Assembly (NCBI GenBank): GCA_002633005.1
Contig: NMRA01000067.1
Location: 315,025 to 379,024 of the forward strand
DNA length: 64,000 bases
DNA from: Phoronis australis
Taxonomy: Eukaryota; Phoronida; Phoronidae
Direction: 5' to 3'
A model generated the notes under the pieces. That model was given only the letters and a program-made list of their open reading frames with translations. It did no database searches and was not told the DNA's origin. Made by a program: the position numbers and the translations under genes. Every line of letters starts with the position of its first letter. The first letter of the stretch is position 1. Shown here in pieces: positions 51,794 to 63,460 of this stretch.

Positions 51794-54700
51794 ATGGCTG
51801 CGCCCACGAAAGAGATTCGTGTTTTGGAATTGTATAGTGGAATCGGTGGAATGCATTATGCTTTAAACGGTACGTGTGCATCCGAACGTCTTTTTGAATC
51901 CAACAATTTTTAAGAAATTTTATTTTCAGTGTTACTTATTACCTTGCTCTCGTAAAATCCGCTTTCTTCAAACTTGGTGAACAATTTGTGACTATAATAT
52001 TTTTGTCTTGACTTTGCAATCTTTGCATTATTTTTACCTACCTAGACTGTACAGACGATGAATTCAGGCTCAGTAAATGTATTTTGTGACTTGACTGTTG
52101 AATTCAAATTCAAAGTTATCTATTATTTCAGAGAGTCAGGTTTCTGTGGAAACAAAGGTTGCCGCTGCTGTTGACATAAATGACATTGGAAACAAAATCT
52201 ACTGCCACAACTTTCCACGGACACAACTTCTTCAGAGAGATATAACGGTAAGACACTGTTGAGCTCAGCTACCTCTAGTACTGCTGGAATAAAAACTTAC
52301 AAAATTTGGCGACATTGCGTCCGCATCTCAGGGACTTCAGCTTAGCTTGTGACGTTATCGTTACTCTGGCCAATTAAGTTTTTATTCCAGTATTAAAATC
52401 AAACTTGATCTGTTTTCTCAACTGGATGTCTCAAAATTTTCATGCTTTTATCTTGGAACATTGGTGAAGGACGTCATAGTTTTGTCAGTATTTATTACTT
52501 GTCAAAAGGAAATTTTGCCACTTAGTATATTGTTCTCTCATGAACTTGGTTGTTTTTTCTTTTGATGCTCCCACATTTTCATATTTGTACACATATAGGT
52601 ATGCATATACTCTGGTTTTATGTCTGCAGTGTCATCACTGTTTGCAGCTTCGTGATTGTTGTGGGTGGGTCAGGATTGCCATCGCTGTTGGAGGTGGCAT
52701 TGCTGTCTTTAAAGTCATCCTCTGCATCATCCTTAGTGTCATTAACCTTTGTCATGCACGGTGTCGTTGCCTTTCTTTTTGTAGTCCATTTTCCAGTCCA
52801 TTTTGTCAGGTATCACTCTGTTAGAGCGTTTTTTCAGTGAACAGCTTCACCAAAAATTGGTTGACTTGATTTTGACTGCCAGTACGAGGTACACTGTAGA
52901 TTTCAAAGATCATGATCTGGGGTCTCCAGAATGTCAGTGTTTGCCTTGTACTTTTTTAGTTGCTTGTTAGTGTTTTTCCATGATTATGCTTGTACTATTG
53001 GTCAGTATTGTCTCCTCGACTCCTCCTTAGTGCGAGACAAGATTTTCTTTAGCTCTCAGAATGCTGGCTTTGTGTGTTAATGGCTTTTCGATATGATAAA
53101 TGATGTACAGCCAACTGTGTGAAAGATAGCTTCTCATTGTCTTTGTGATTTTATCTGTATATTTGTCTTTCCAGTCATTTAGTGTAAAAGAGCTCAACAA
53201 GATACGTATAGATATGATACTGATGAGTCCACCGTGTCAGCCATTCACTCGAGTTGGTAACTACAAGGACAACTTAGACCCAAGAACAAAGTCATTGCTT
53301 CGTTTGTTAGACACCATTCCACGGTAGGTTCAACAACAGTAAATTTCATACTCAAACATAATGCTAATGTATATAATTGCGCACAGTTTGCAAAAAGTTC
53401 CGCGTTCGAACTCAGCTCGGGCCAGAGATCTTTTCAAGTTTTGATCTATAGGTCACGTGATGCACCCAACATATTGTGTGCATGAAGACTAATGTCTTGC
53501 TTCTAATGTTTGGAGATTTTTTAGTTTGGCGTCTAAAATTTTCACAGATTACTGTTAGTTGTCAGGAATTCCCTTTTTCCTGAATATGAAAACATACTAT
53601 GCGTTCTCACTATTGTAAATGTCTTAGACTGAAACCAATTTTAGCTGTGTCTCAGTCCAAGCTCTCATCTCCCATTGTAAGCACTTCAAACACATTGTTC
53701 TTTTATTTCTGGAATCTTGTATTCGAAACATGGTCACTCAAGCTGTAGAAAAGTAGAACTAGAAATAAAAGACATGTGATGAAAAATGCTTCTTTGATGT
53801 AAAGGGAGACTTGGTCTAGATCAGTCTCTATTATGAAAATTCTGAACTTGCTAATGCAATCGGTGTATCGCTTAGTCACATATGGAGTAGTGCTAAGCTG
53901 ATCCCGCCAATTCAGTGCTATCCAGTGTACCGAGCATGGTCAGGAGTAGCAGTCACATGCACAGACAACTGTCAATTGAGACTTGTGTAGATTTCAGTGA
54001 GATATCTGTGGGACATTGACTGGACATTGAGCGATGGCCGTTCTCGTCAGAATACTGTTTGAAATAGGCCGCAAATCTGCAGATGATCGACGATCACCGG
54101 CAGATGTGAAACACTATCACCGTACGATACTTTGCCGTCCTGCAATAGAAAAATATGCTGAGCATCATGCAAATTTTAAATTCCGATACACTAAAACATA
54201 CAGTACAACCAAAAATAATGGAACAAAATTGCAGTATTCCCGCCATGATGGCTGTATACAAATGAAATTCACCGACCATCACCATGGTAACTAGTCTTAG
54301 AATGATGTGTTCATGGCGTGTACTGAACGTAGAGTTCTCAAGAAAAGAAACATTGTGCGACCTCTGTTGTTTGATCTTGGAAGCCTTCAGTTTCTGCATT
54401 TTCTAATGATTCCAGGCTTGATACACCTCCAGAGTATATTCTGTTGGAAAATGTCAAAGGGTTTGACACCTCGCAAACGCGCCAATGTGTTCTATCCATG
54501 CTGCGTAACCATGGATACTGTGTGCGGGAGTTCTTATTGACGCCTCTTCAGTTTGGCCTGCCCAACTCAAGGCTGCGATATTACTTATTAGCCAGAAGGA
54601 CTCCATTTTTATTAAGTAATTCATCAGACGATGAGGTAAGGTTTTACTTGAAATTTAGACGAAAGAATCATAACTTGGCAAATTTGATTTTGTAACCACT

Positions 54701-57700
54701 CTGAATTAGTTGCAATCAGTTCTGGTCTCGGCTTTTTCCTTAAAGTAAGTTGTCATGCAAATATTTTGCCAAGAAATGACGAGCTCTTGACTGGCATTTG
54801 TATAATTTTCCTTCTGCAAGTTTTAAAACTGCTGTGTCAACAATGCAATGGTCGTGACTGTACTTGATTTGTTTGCTACTGAGTGTCCCCATTAAAAAGT
54901 GCCACAAGGGGTCACTTTTCATTGTTATTAGAATTAGAAAGAAAGAAAGAACTGTCTCATTACATTTGAAGTGTTGAAACTTGTCACCTTTTCATTTAAA
55001 AAGACACCTACCTTTATTACTACTTTACTTGATGGGCAAACATTATATTTTTGTTAAAAATCTCTAAGACCAAACTTGTTATTTAGGAAAATGCAATGTA
55101 ATAAAAATTTGTATCATATCTTGTATATAGCATTGACTCTATCAGTTTTGCCATAATAAAAATAAAATGACTAAACTTTTCACAAAACCATTCACATTTG
55201 GAGATTAATATATGAATGTTCTCGTATTTTTTTTTTAATTTGTTGTTTTATCTCTATTCGTTTTGATTATAGTCTGAATTGACTATGAAATTGGTATTAC
55301 AACTTGTTCCCACAGGGCTCATCTGTTAAAGTTGTATTTATTTCAGATTTCAGATAAAATACCTCCAGAGTTTTTACACAAGACTGTCTCAGAGTGTGCT
55401 AGTGGGCCGTCTGCGTCGCTTTTATGCAAAATGTGCTCAGCTGGACTCCAATACGAAACATCACCGTGCAATAGGACTTCCAGTCTTCAAGAACCTGTCA
55501 ACTGTCCTACAGAGTGTGAACCTTTGGCTAATTTTCTTGAAAAGAAGGATGAGGAATATTTCCATACATTTCTGTTAAGTGATAAAGACTTGAAACTGTA
55601 CGGATGTATGGACATTGTTACACACTCGTCCAGGAAATGTTGCTGTTTTACAAAGAGGTACGAGTTAGAAATCAAGAAACACGGTAGTTCAGACCATCAA
55701 ACTGGACTTGAAAATTGCGTTGTCATGGCAGCATGGGTTTTAACATTTAATTGGAAGTAAGAGATAACATGTTGTTAGATTGACTTACGGCAGTACGTGA
55801 TTCAATTTTTAAGACTGGTGTATGACTTCTTGAAGCATGTTTATGCAAATTTTTTGTTGTTCTTTATAGCAAAAGTTGGATATAATGTGCCCACATATCG
55901 AGAACTACGGTAGTTCGAGAACCAGTTTGATGCCCGTTATTCAGTGGAGAAAACTGGGTTTCAAAATGCGGGCATGTCATATCCGACTATTACCCTACAA
56001 TGTGGGTAAATCGGCCTTAAAGGCTTTTGTAAGTTACAAAAATACACGAAATCTCGCATGTGAACTTGAGGAGGTTATAAGTACCTTGATGGAACACAAA
56101 CATTTTTAAGTCTGGTCTGCATGCCACCTATTGGCCAGACCATAGGATGTGGCCTATGGGTGGCGTGCAGACCAGACTTAAAAAATGTTTATGATCTATA
56201 TTTCCACGCCAGTTTCAGATTTACATATATCGTTACTTTAATGGAACAAACAACAAATTATTATCACACGGGAGAAACATAAATCTTGGAAAATCATCAT
56301 TTGGCAGCTATTTGTCTTACAAATTGAAGGTGTACTCCTTTTATTCTAGGTACTAGAGTCAATTAAAAATACAAATCACCTACTTATTCCATGCAATTAC
56401 CAGAAAATTATCCAAAGGCACTTAAAAGAGTTGTAAAGCTTTCTACTCACTGTGTTTCAATATGAAACTTGATACATTGCACTAATGCTACTTAATGATC
56501 ATAATTATTTCTCCAGGTACAGTCATTATATGGATGGAGCAGGATCTATTGTTCAGATGAACACAGAGGCGGAGGTAAGTCGTCTCAGTATGGCATTGAT
56601 GTACTAGTGCAATTAATTGTGAATTGGCAGTTAATTGTTCTTTGGAGTTTTCCCTCAATCCAGAGTGATTGCTGTTTTGACAGACCACAACCTAAACTTT
56701 GTAACACATCCTGAGATTTTTGTGGCCACAATAGAGATGTGTTTATTGTACTGCCACATTTTAGATTATATAATTTCTTTCCAGTTTATAGTAGTTGGAC
56801 AAATCGGCTGGTTTCTTTCTTTCCATGACTCTCATGTTTTTCCCAGAGGGTCCTGTGGGTTAACCAAGATGGTCATGTGGGTTAACTTCATTACATAATG
56901 ATTTTCAATGAGATAATCTCAAAATCAAATAACAATGAACTTGGGAATCTGTGTTTTTCCTTCTTGTTCAAAAGTATATTTGAGGTGGTATTTGGGCAAG
57001 AAAAACAATACATTTATAGACACATTTTGGATCATTTTTGATGAAATATTTGCCTTGTTTGCCAGGTATCATGGAAATCTGAGCCAGATGAGAGTTGTGT
57101 TAGTGAGCTGAGGACACTGAAGTTACGATACTTCACACCCAGAGAAATAGCCAATCTTCTGTGCTTCCCCCTTCAGTTTGGTAAGTCATAATTTGGAAAC
57201 CTCTTACAATCGTTCACACAAAATTTTGTCTCCCATCACAATGCTGGGGCGGATCCAAGACTTTTTAAAAGGGGGGTTCGGATCAAGGATTTTTTTAAAA
57301 AAGGGGGATTCAAGTCAACAATTTGAAAATTCTAGATTTGATATCACTAAAATCAAGGGGAAAAAGGGTGGGGGTGGGTCCAGACCCCCTTGAACCCCCA
57401 TGGATTCACCTATGTAATGGCTAAATCTCTTTTATTTAAAAATAATGTGTAATGATTATTTCTGCAAAATCCTAGCATTTTCGCATAATTAGCATTCAGG
57501 TAAATTCTTTGTTACCCTGAATGGCTTCGGCCATGAATTTCTCTTGCTGTCAGTCCTCACGGTGGGGAATTCTGGTTCATTATGTCTAATTTGCCATGCA
57601 TTGTATTCTAAGAATCAGTACACAAGAGGTGGTGCTGTAGATCCTTTGAGAGCCTGGAGCATTGCCCTGGTCGGAGAAACAATGGAATAACTAAAATGTA

Positions 57701-57956
57701 AACTCATTAATTTATGTTTATGATGTTATGCTTTCAATGTGTTTATTCAAGTGCCAGCAAGAACACCATCTATTCACTTCATCTTCTGCAGACTTTTTGT
57801 GTGAGTATCCACCAAGTTCAATGTTCTATTGACAGTGATGCTCAATTTTCAGATTTCCCACCAGATATCAGTATGAAGCAGAAATACAGAGTGTTGGGTA
57901 ACAGTCTTAGTGTAGGAGTAGTCGCCATGCTGATTCGTCTGTTAGTCCATGGGTAA
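51794..57956 (+). CDS. TRDMT1: TRDMT1/DNMT2, tRNA-Asp C38 cytosine-5 methyltransferase (8 exons, 382 aa)
   Basis: Methylates C38 of tRNA-Asp using S-adenosylmethionine, using a DNA-methyltransferase-type fold. Exons: 51794-51869, 52132-52247, 53175-53323, 54416-54635, 55347-55657, 56517-56574, 57066-57180, 57853-57956. All are GT-AG, phases agree, total 1149 nt. Motif I is VLELYSGIGGMHYAL (residues 10-24). Catalytic MSPPCQPFTR has Cys85. The ENV motif is YILLENVKGF (125-127), motif VIII is NSRLRYYLLAR, and the Dnmt2 signature CFTKRYSHYMDGAGSIV spans the exon 5/6 junction. LRYFTPREIANLL and QKYRVLGNSLSVGVVAMLI complete the C-terminus. All key residues are present. Human TRDMT1 is 391 aa, so the gene looks complete and functional. 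The target-recognition part in exon 5 is the most diverged. AATAAA at 58638 is a possible poly(A) signal. Confidence 0.97.
52248..53174 (+). other. TRDMT1 intron 2, no further feature
   Basis: Contains open frames of about 95 codons rich in hydrophobic residues (52540-52840). They lack homology features and conserved splice structure, so I read them as intronic chance frames. Confidence 0.5.
55880..56100. repeat. Foldback interspersed repeat, copy 2 (TRDMT1 intron 5)
   Basis: Homologous to 49645-49855 (GAACCAGTTTGATGCCCGTT and following). The outer ATGTGCCC-ACAT pairs imperfectly with GCGGGCATGT. Immediately downstream lies the separate inverted repeat at 56103-56195. Confidence 0.5.
56103..56195. 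repeat. Inverted repeat with ~37-bp arms (TRDMT1 intron 5)
   Basis: The left arm runs from AAACATTTTTAAGTCTGGTC through TGCATGCCACCTATTGG. The right arm pairs with it with a few mismatches and one extra T. The loop is about 18 nt. A single arm recurs near 44385-44415, which marks the sequence as part of a repeat family. Confidence 0.65.
57241..57415. repeat. G-rich interspersed repeat fragment (TRDMT1 intron 7)
   Basis: Begins GGGGCGGATCCAAGACTTTT and ends CCAGACCCCCTTGAACCCCC-like, with internal near-repeats of GGATCAAGGATTTTTTT. It resembles the end at 3963 and is typical of short non-autonomous DNA-transposon remnants. Confidence 0.45.
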
Positions 57957-60900
57957 CTTGGGTTGGTTGAGGCCGCATACGAACAGATTTGGTCGAGTCA
58001 TTAAGTGCCAGAAAAAATCAGAGTTGCAGCAATTAGTTTTGTCTCTGAAGGAGACAGTGAACTCCACTCAGTGTGCATTGTTGTCATGGTAACGAAGAAA
58101 TAATGGTGTGATGGTAAATTATGTTTTCAATCAAAAATATGTTTACGTTAATTCTTCACATCGTTGGTACAAAATAGTCAGCAAAATTGTCATTGTTTTG
58201 GTTTTTCAAAGACCGATTGCAGTACAAGCCAAAACTTTTCAGACAAAATGACCCAGAACTCCCTGTCATGATGGCTGGGTGGAAGTCGAATTCATTGTCA
58301 GAGTAGTCTCCCCTGATGACCATCAGAGTAGTCTCCCCTGATGACCAAGAATGAAGGGGAATTAACAGGAAAGTTAGTAAGGTGGCTAAGCCACGCTGTA
58401 ACTTGACTTTTGCAGCCCTAAAACTTATTACCGGTAATTTTTTGCTGTTAACAGAATTAGCTGTCATGGTGGCACATGTGGTATTGTGGCTGATTAGTTT
58501 TGTCTTGTAATGTACCTTGGTGCAATTTATGGAATCTGCCCGATGTTCTCTTGTCACATCTACACAGGACTCACAAAGACGATTACAGACTAAAATTTTT
58601 CTTAACTGTTTTGTCTTTGTTTGGAAATTTGACAATTAATAAAATTTCACTCGTGTACTATGATCATAATTGTGCGCTAAATAGTGAAGAATTTTACTTA
58701 ATATTCTTTCAAACACAATCAAGTTGTGTACAAATATATTTTTTTGTGAATTTGTGTGTGACATCACAAACAGAACTCATTCTTGCAGAAGTAGATGCAA
58801 ACTGCAAGTAAGTGGCCAGTTTCTGTGGTGTACATTAGAACAACACTGAACTAAAATATTACTGCTGTGAAATTTTTTTCACTTGAATACCAATCTCCGA
58901 TTAATTGGTTTACATGTCAGACCATATTTTCTGTCTAACACTTAGCACAAGAGAAAGATATATTCATCATAGCAAAACAACGGTATCAATAGCGTGCCCA
59001 AATTTCGTTTGTTGTAAATGTTAATTATGAAATCTCAAAAGTGACTGTTTTCTAAATTATTATTCGGTTTTCCTATTACGCAACTTTCGATTTTTTCACA
59101 AAAATCATGAAAATCCTACTTTTATGATAGCCTTTCATGCAAAAATGGAACACTTTGGAGCACTATGCATGCAGCATGGTATCTGAAGTATTCATGTGAA
59201 TCTGATCACCCAGTTCTTAGATATGGTGTTCTGACGTTGGCCGTTTTTCTAGAGTCGTGCATAACCTTGATTGCTACTTTGCTGTAGACATGGCTTCAAA
59301 TACCAAATAAATGATCTAAACTTCCTGGTATCCCTTAACTGTTCGAAAATACCACTTGATAATTCTTTTTGGTTTCGCTACAATTGGTCAGTGCACCTGT
59401 GTTTGTAGTGTGATGTCACAACTGTAGGTGGCACAACAAGCGCACCGTAAATGGTCCACAGATATTTTCACATGCTGATTTTCTGGATATCTTTTTACTC
59501 GGGTCAATAAAAGCAAAATTTTCGTAGATGCTTGGTATTCTTTATATATAAATTTTGGTTTGTACACCTAAAAGTGTGATAGTTTCCTTCCAAGTAGGTG
59601 AGGTCATGTTTGATACATAGAGTTTTCACCAGGAGACAAAATCTTTATGTATGAAACAGGTAACTGTTTAGTTCCAGACTGGATTTATTTAACTATCAAG
59701 TGAAAATGATCTCGTAATGGTTTTTGCATGTGACTCAAATTCATCAGAACCGGTTCCTTTTGTTTCCTTTTATCAAAGAATGTAATAGATTACTTACTGT
59801 GTTCGGGTATACTGTGCAGACCACTACTGAACTTCCAAATCGTGGGAGGTCTGATGCATTGCTTGGGAAGTGTTTCGTTACATTAGTGATTCGTGAGACA
59901 CTTGTGACCAGATATCTCGGTTTATGCCATGGAAATAGCGAATATTTCCCATAAATCAACAGTTCTGATTATTGTCAGCGGCAGCCATTTTGCTAGTGTA
60001 TGTTAGTCTCTCATAACGTGTAGCTACAATTATCACTGGCACAGTTGTAAGGCTAGCGTCTTCCAAGTTTGGCGAGATCACACCAGAGAAACGCAAGATC
60101 TTGTGATTAGTCACACACTGTCTCATGAAATTGATTTCAAGATCTTGGGAGACTTTCAGAAAGCAATGTTGGCCGATAAGGTGAACTCTTATTGCCACCT
60201 GGCTGTAATAGGAGATGTTACTTCTTTGAAGCAGGTGGAGAAGCATTTTGATTTAAGTTTGTGAAATGACCCATTTACAGTGCATGTGATTTGAAGTGAT
60301 GTGTTTTAAACAAAAGTTAAATTACCTCCTCGTCCTCCAAAGGCCACTAGTATCTGGTCCCACGTGACCAGTCGCCACCTTGTCACTCTAAAGAGTGCAG
60401 TTTCACATTGTACTTACAGCTGTACAGGTTGTGATTTTTTATGTGTGTACTAGATCGGTATATTGGAGAAGTCAACTGCAGGTTGTCAATAAGTATTTAT
60501 TCTGGATACAATGACAGACATATTTGTTTATCAAATCCTAACAACCATGAAACTTGATAGAGACTATTGACAGACTCTAATGAAGCGGCATTTCAGATAA
60601 AAATTTTAAAAAAATCAATGTTGAATTACAAAAGCACAGGGTCAGTAACTGACAGCAAATTCTGGTCGGCACCGAACTTGTGATAGCTGCCCCTCGAAAA
60701 CCATGCGTCAATCCCCGTAAATATTCATTTATGGAGATGGACAAGGTCGTCCTAAGATCCATGACGCCATTTACTGTACAGCTCGTTCACATCCCCAACA
60801 AGCAGCATCACTCGTGACCCCACCCGTGTCCATAGTTACGTTTTAAACAATATTATATCCTAGTAACATTTACTTGTCCGCGGTACTTTCGCCGACGTGC

Positions 60901-62060
60901 TCGTATGTGGGAGCATTGCTGAAACGAATAAAGTAGTTGTATTAATGTTGGAAACTGCGCGTTCGTGTATTTTGGGGGAAGTGGAGGACCACCATAGTCT
61001 TTGTGATCAGATGTCCTCTGCCTCAGGATCTTACCATGGCCAAACATTGGATTCAAATAGATTTTGAACATACAGTTTAGTGCGAAATATTCCAATTACT
61101 GCAGTGAGTGTTTGTGTGTTAATTAAGCCATGGTAAATTTCTTAAACTTTGCAATCAGATTCGGGGTAACCTCTAACGAAAGCGAAATCAGTTTTATATA
61201 CAGATTTAAAAGTTTCTTCTGTTAGTGAGTAAGTCATCAGTTGCAACATACATGTAATTTGGGTTTGCTTAGCGCAGTCTTTATTTTTAAAACGGTTGTA
61301 AACCCGCCTTCGATCAAAAAATATTTTAATTTAGACCACAAGCTTATCGTTAAGACATTAGTGAAAATGAGATTGGAAAGAACGGCCAGGTTATCATTGG
61401 TCGAGACGAGACGAGGCGCTACAAGTTGACTCGTTACCGCGAGCTGTAAGTCATTTCTTTGCAAGACCAAAAATCACTTCTCACCCGAGTAAGTAACGAG
61501 TTTAGACCAGTTTTATGTCGGCAAGTGGTCANTGTAGGGTGAAAAAAAAACGTGCTTCCCAAACCTACCCTCAGGGACCTCGCTCACCTGAGGGGAAAGG
61601 CGCCGGTGCCTTCCGAGAGAGGAATTTTTGTTTGAGGGGAAAATCACCCAGCCTCGGTCGCCACCTCTCGTCGGCAATTGCCCCAGTACCCAAAATTCAC
61701 GTTTCGAAGAAGTGATTCTAACCTTGAGAGATTTTTTTAATTAATGGATGGCATTTTGGGTCCTAGCGCTGAGGGCATTTTTCGCGTGATTTGTAGTTGT
61801 TGTTGGGGGAGGGCGCGGTCCCTACACTACTATACAAGATATTTCCGCTGCAACTTTACTCATAACCAGCTCGCAACCGTCCTTCCGTCCCCTCGAAGGT
61901 GCCCTACTGTTTTACCTTCGCTCCCTTTCCCGGTCGTCACCAAAGTACCAAGCAGCCTTTTCTTGATAACCTTTCCCGTTCTCTACCATCTTTCCCCTCT
62001 GCCCCCAGTTCGCCACTCAGCAGCCGTGGCGGACATTCCTGGACTGTTCGAAATACTTAC
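57957..62060. other. Intergenic or intronic stretch between TRDMT1 and the LIM gene
   Basis: No complete gene is supported. AATAAA at 58638-58643 may end TRDMT1. A 25-bp direct repeat (CAGAGTAGTCTCCCCTGATG core) occurs twice at 58299 and 58324. Downstream exons of the minus-strand LIM gene should lie in this direction. I found no second LIM domain here, so the remaining exon(s) may be short or more distant. The n at 61532 may hide sequence. Confidence 0.4.
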
Positions 62061-63458
62061 GACATCTCTCCCTTCTTGCAACCGAACTGGCTTCCCGTCT
62101 CAGTACTCAGTGCACCGGCCCCACCTCCGAAACCGTAGCCTTTGGGGCCAAACTTCTTGCCGTAGCAGACCTTACACCAACAGGCTCCTCCGTGGACGGC
62201 TACGGTCGTGCTGTCCAGCATTTTGCCGCACATTCCTGGACGGTAGGGCAAATGAAGCATTATTCGGCTAACAGTGTGTCTTAAAGAATTACTGAGACAA
62301 ATGGTTCTCGCTGTTCTCTCTACACGAGTGGGTATTCTAATTTCCTAGCCACACTCGTCAAAAATAAAATGGAGTACCCCCGGGGTAAGGAGAAACTGAC
62401 ATGTCAGTATAAATTCAGGGCTGAGATCCGGTGTGGCGCGAGTGAAGCTGGTGTGATTCCGTTCTTTCCTTGTAATGCATGGTAAAATCTCGCGATTGTA
62501 TTGCGTCTACGAAAGGGGCACCAGTTATTTCGGAGTCAGTCTTCCGACATTAAAACAGAAGTGATTTTCATTGAGTCAGGTGGGTTATTTTTGCCTGCTA
62601 ATAAATACGCTTGGTACTGATAATTTTCATCCAGCCCCGCAATATAAATTTTTGAAATTAGTTAAGTTCTCGAAATTGGGAGAAAATGGGTTGCAGGTCT
62701 TGGTCATGTGATTATGACGTGGCGTGAGTATTTAGTACAAAAAATAACAAGATCTGACAAAGTACACGTATTACTTACCAGCTGTGCTGTGGGCAGAGTT
62801 AAGTAACGCCAGAACCTCGCTAAAAAGCAAGACCTGGCGAGATTACGCAAGATATTGGCGTGTATTTTTAAGCGAGAATACGTGATTTTGGCTAGATTTT
62901 AGTGAGGTCCCAATGTAGGTCCTATAGCGTTATCGAACTCTACCCTGTTTTATGACATGCATGTCTATTTATAACTGTAACTAATTCATACGCAATCCTT
63001 TACAAATGTTCGTCATCAATTTCAAAGTATTACTAACTACCACACTGAGGCACCCGCTACTATCACTAGGTTCTGGGTTATGACAGTCATAAAAAGCGCC
63101 ACGAAAGCGCGCATTATTTTAGCCGTCACTTACCGCATTTGAAACAAAAGTTATGCCATTTTAGACCGTCGAACGCCCGTTCTTCGGCCTTGTATACACT
63201 CTTTCCACACTTGGGGCACTTTTCTGTCTCGGGTGGCTTGAAAGGCATTGTTGGTTAATGTCGTGAGGGGGCAGCACCTGAACGTTAAAGAGAGATGATG
63301 GGAAATGGTAAACACAACGATGGAGGGGTCACACCATACTCACCACATTTAAAGCAAAATTTGTGCCATTTTAAGCCGTCGGCCACTTTCTCTTCAGCCT
63401 GATAGACTGCCTTCTGGCATGACTGACACTTGAAGATTTCGGGTGGCTTGAATGGCAT
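62061..63458 (-). CDS. Muscle LIM/CSRP-type LIM-domain protein, 5' part, partial
   Basis: A cysteine-rich (CRP/MLP) family protein, typically a sarcomere- and nucleus-associated adaptor in muscle. Either exon A (63460-63344) or exon B (63277-63134), each with its own ATG, joins exon C (62235-62061) in phase. The spliced protein has a perfect LIM domain: C-x2-C-x17-H-x2-C-x2-C-x2-C-x17-C-x2-C, with HNFCFKC from exon B (HKFCFKC in A) and [10 protein letters not shown] and CWCKVC from exon C. The glycine-rich hallmark [20 protein letters not shown] follows. Exon C ends ATG TC|GTAAGT, so at least one further exon exists. It was not found, and it is unknown whether the protein has one LIM domain (Mlp60A-like) or two or more (CSRP-like). 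Upstream 5' untranslated exons must also exist, because both A and B follow splice acceptors. Confidence 0.9.
63134..63277 (-). other. LIM gene alternative start exon B
   Basis: Acceptor CGTTCAG ends at 63278, followed by a 29-nt leader, ATG at 63248-63246 and a coding part to 63134 (115 nt), with donor GTAAGT. It encodes [20 protein letters not shown] and onward to CFKC. The leader contains TAA in the frame that would be used if exon A were spliced onto it. Confidence 0.85.
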
Positions 63459-63460
63459 GA
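63344..63460 (-). other. LIM gene alternative start exon A
   Basis: Acceptor TTTCTGTTTCCATCAG ends at 63461. Only two leader bases precede the ATG at 63458-63456. The coding part is 115 nt, exactly as in exon B, ending at a GTGAGT donor in the same phase. It encodes [20 protein letters not shown] and onward to CFKC, about two-thirds identical to exon B. Confidence 0.85.

Noticed and set aside
54034-54294. 86-codon frame in TRDMT1 intron 3
   Set aside because: It has no recognisable domain, lies between well-defined exons on the same strand and would break the TRDMT1 frame.
60577-60762. Possible terminal exon of the LIM gene (frame reading SYHKFGADQNLLSVTD)
   Set aside because: It is in a compatible phase, but the acceptor is poor and the peptide does not match any CSRP linker well enough to support a call.
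61744-62271. 175-codon plus-strand open frame
   Set aside because: It lies opposite LIM exon C, which has exact cysteine spacing and splice sites on the minus strand.
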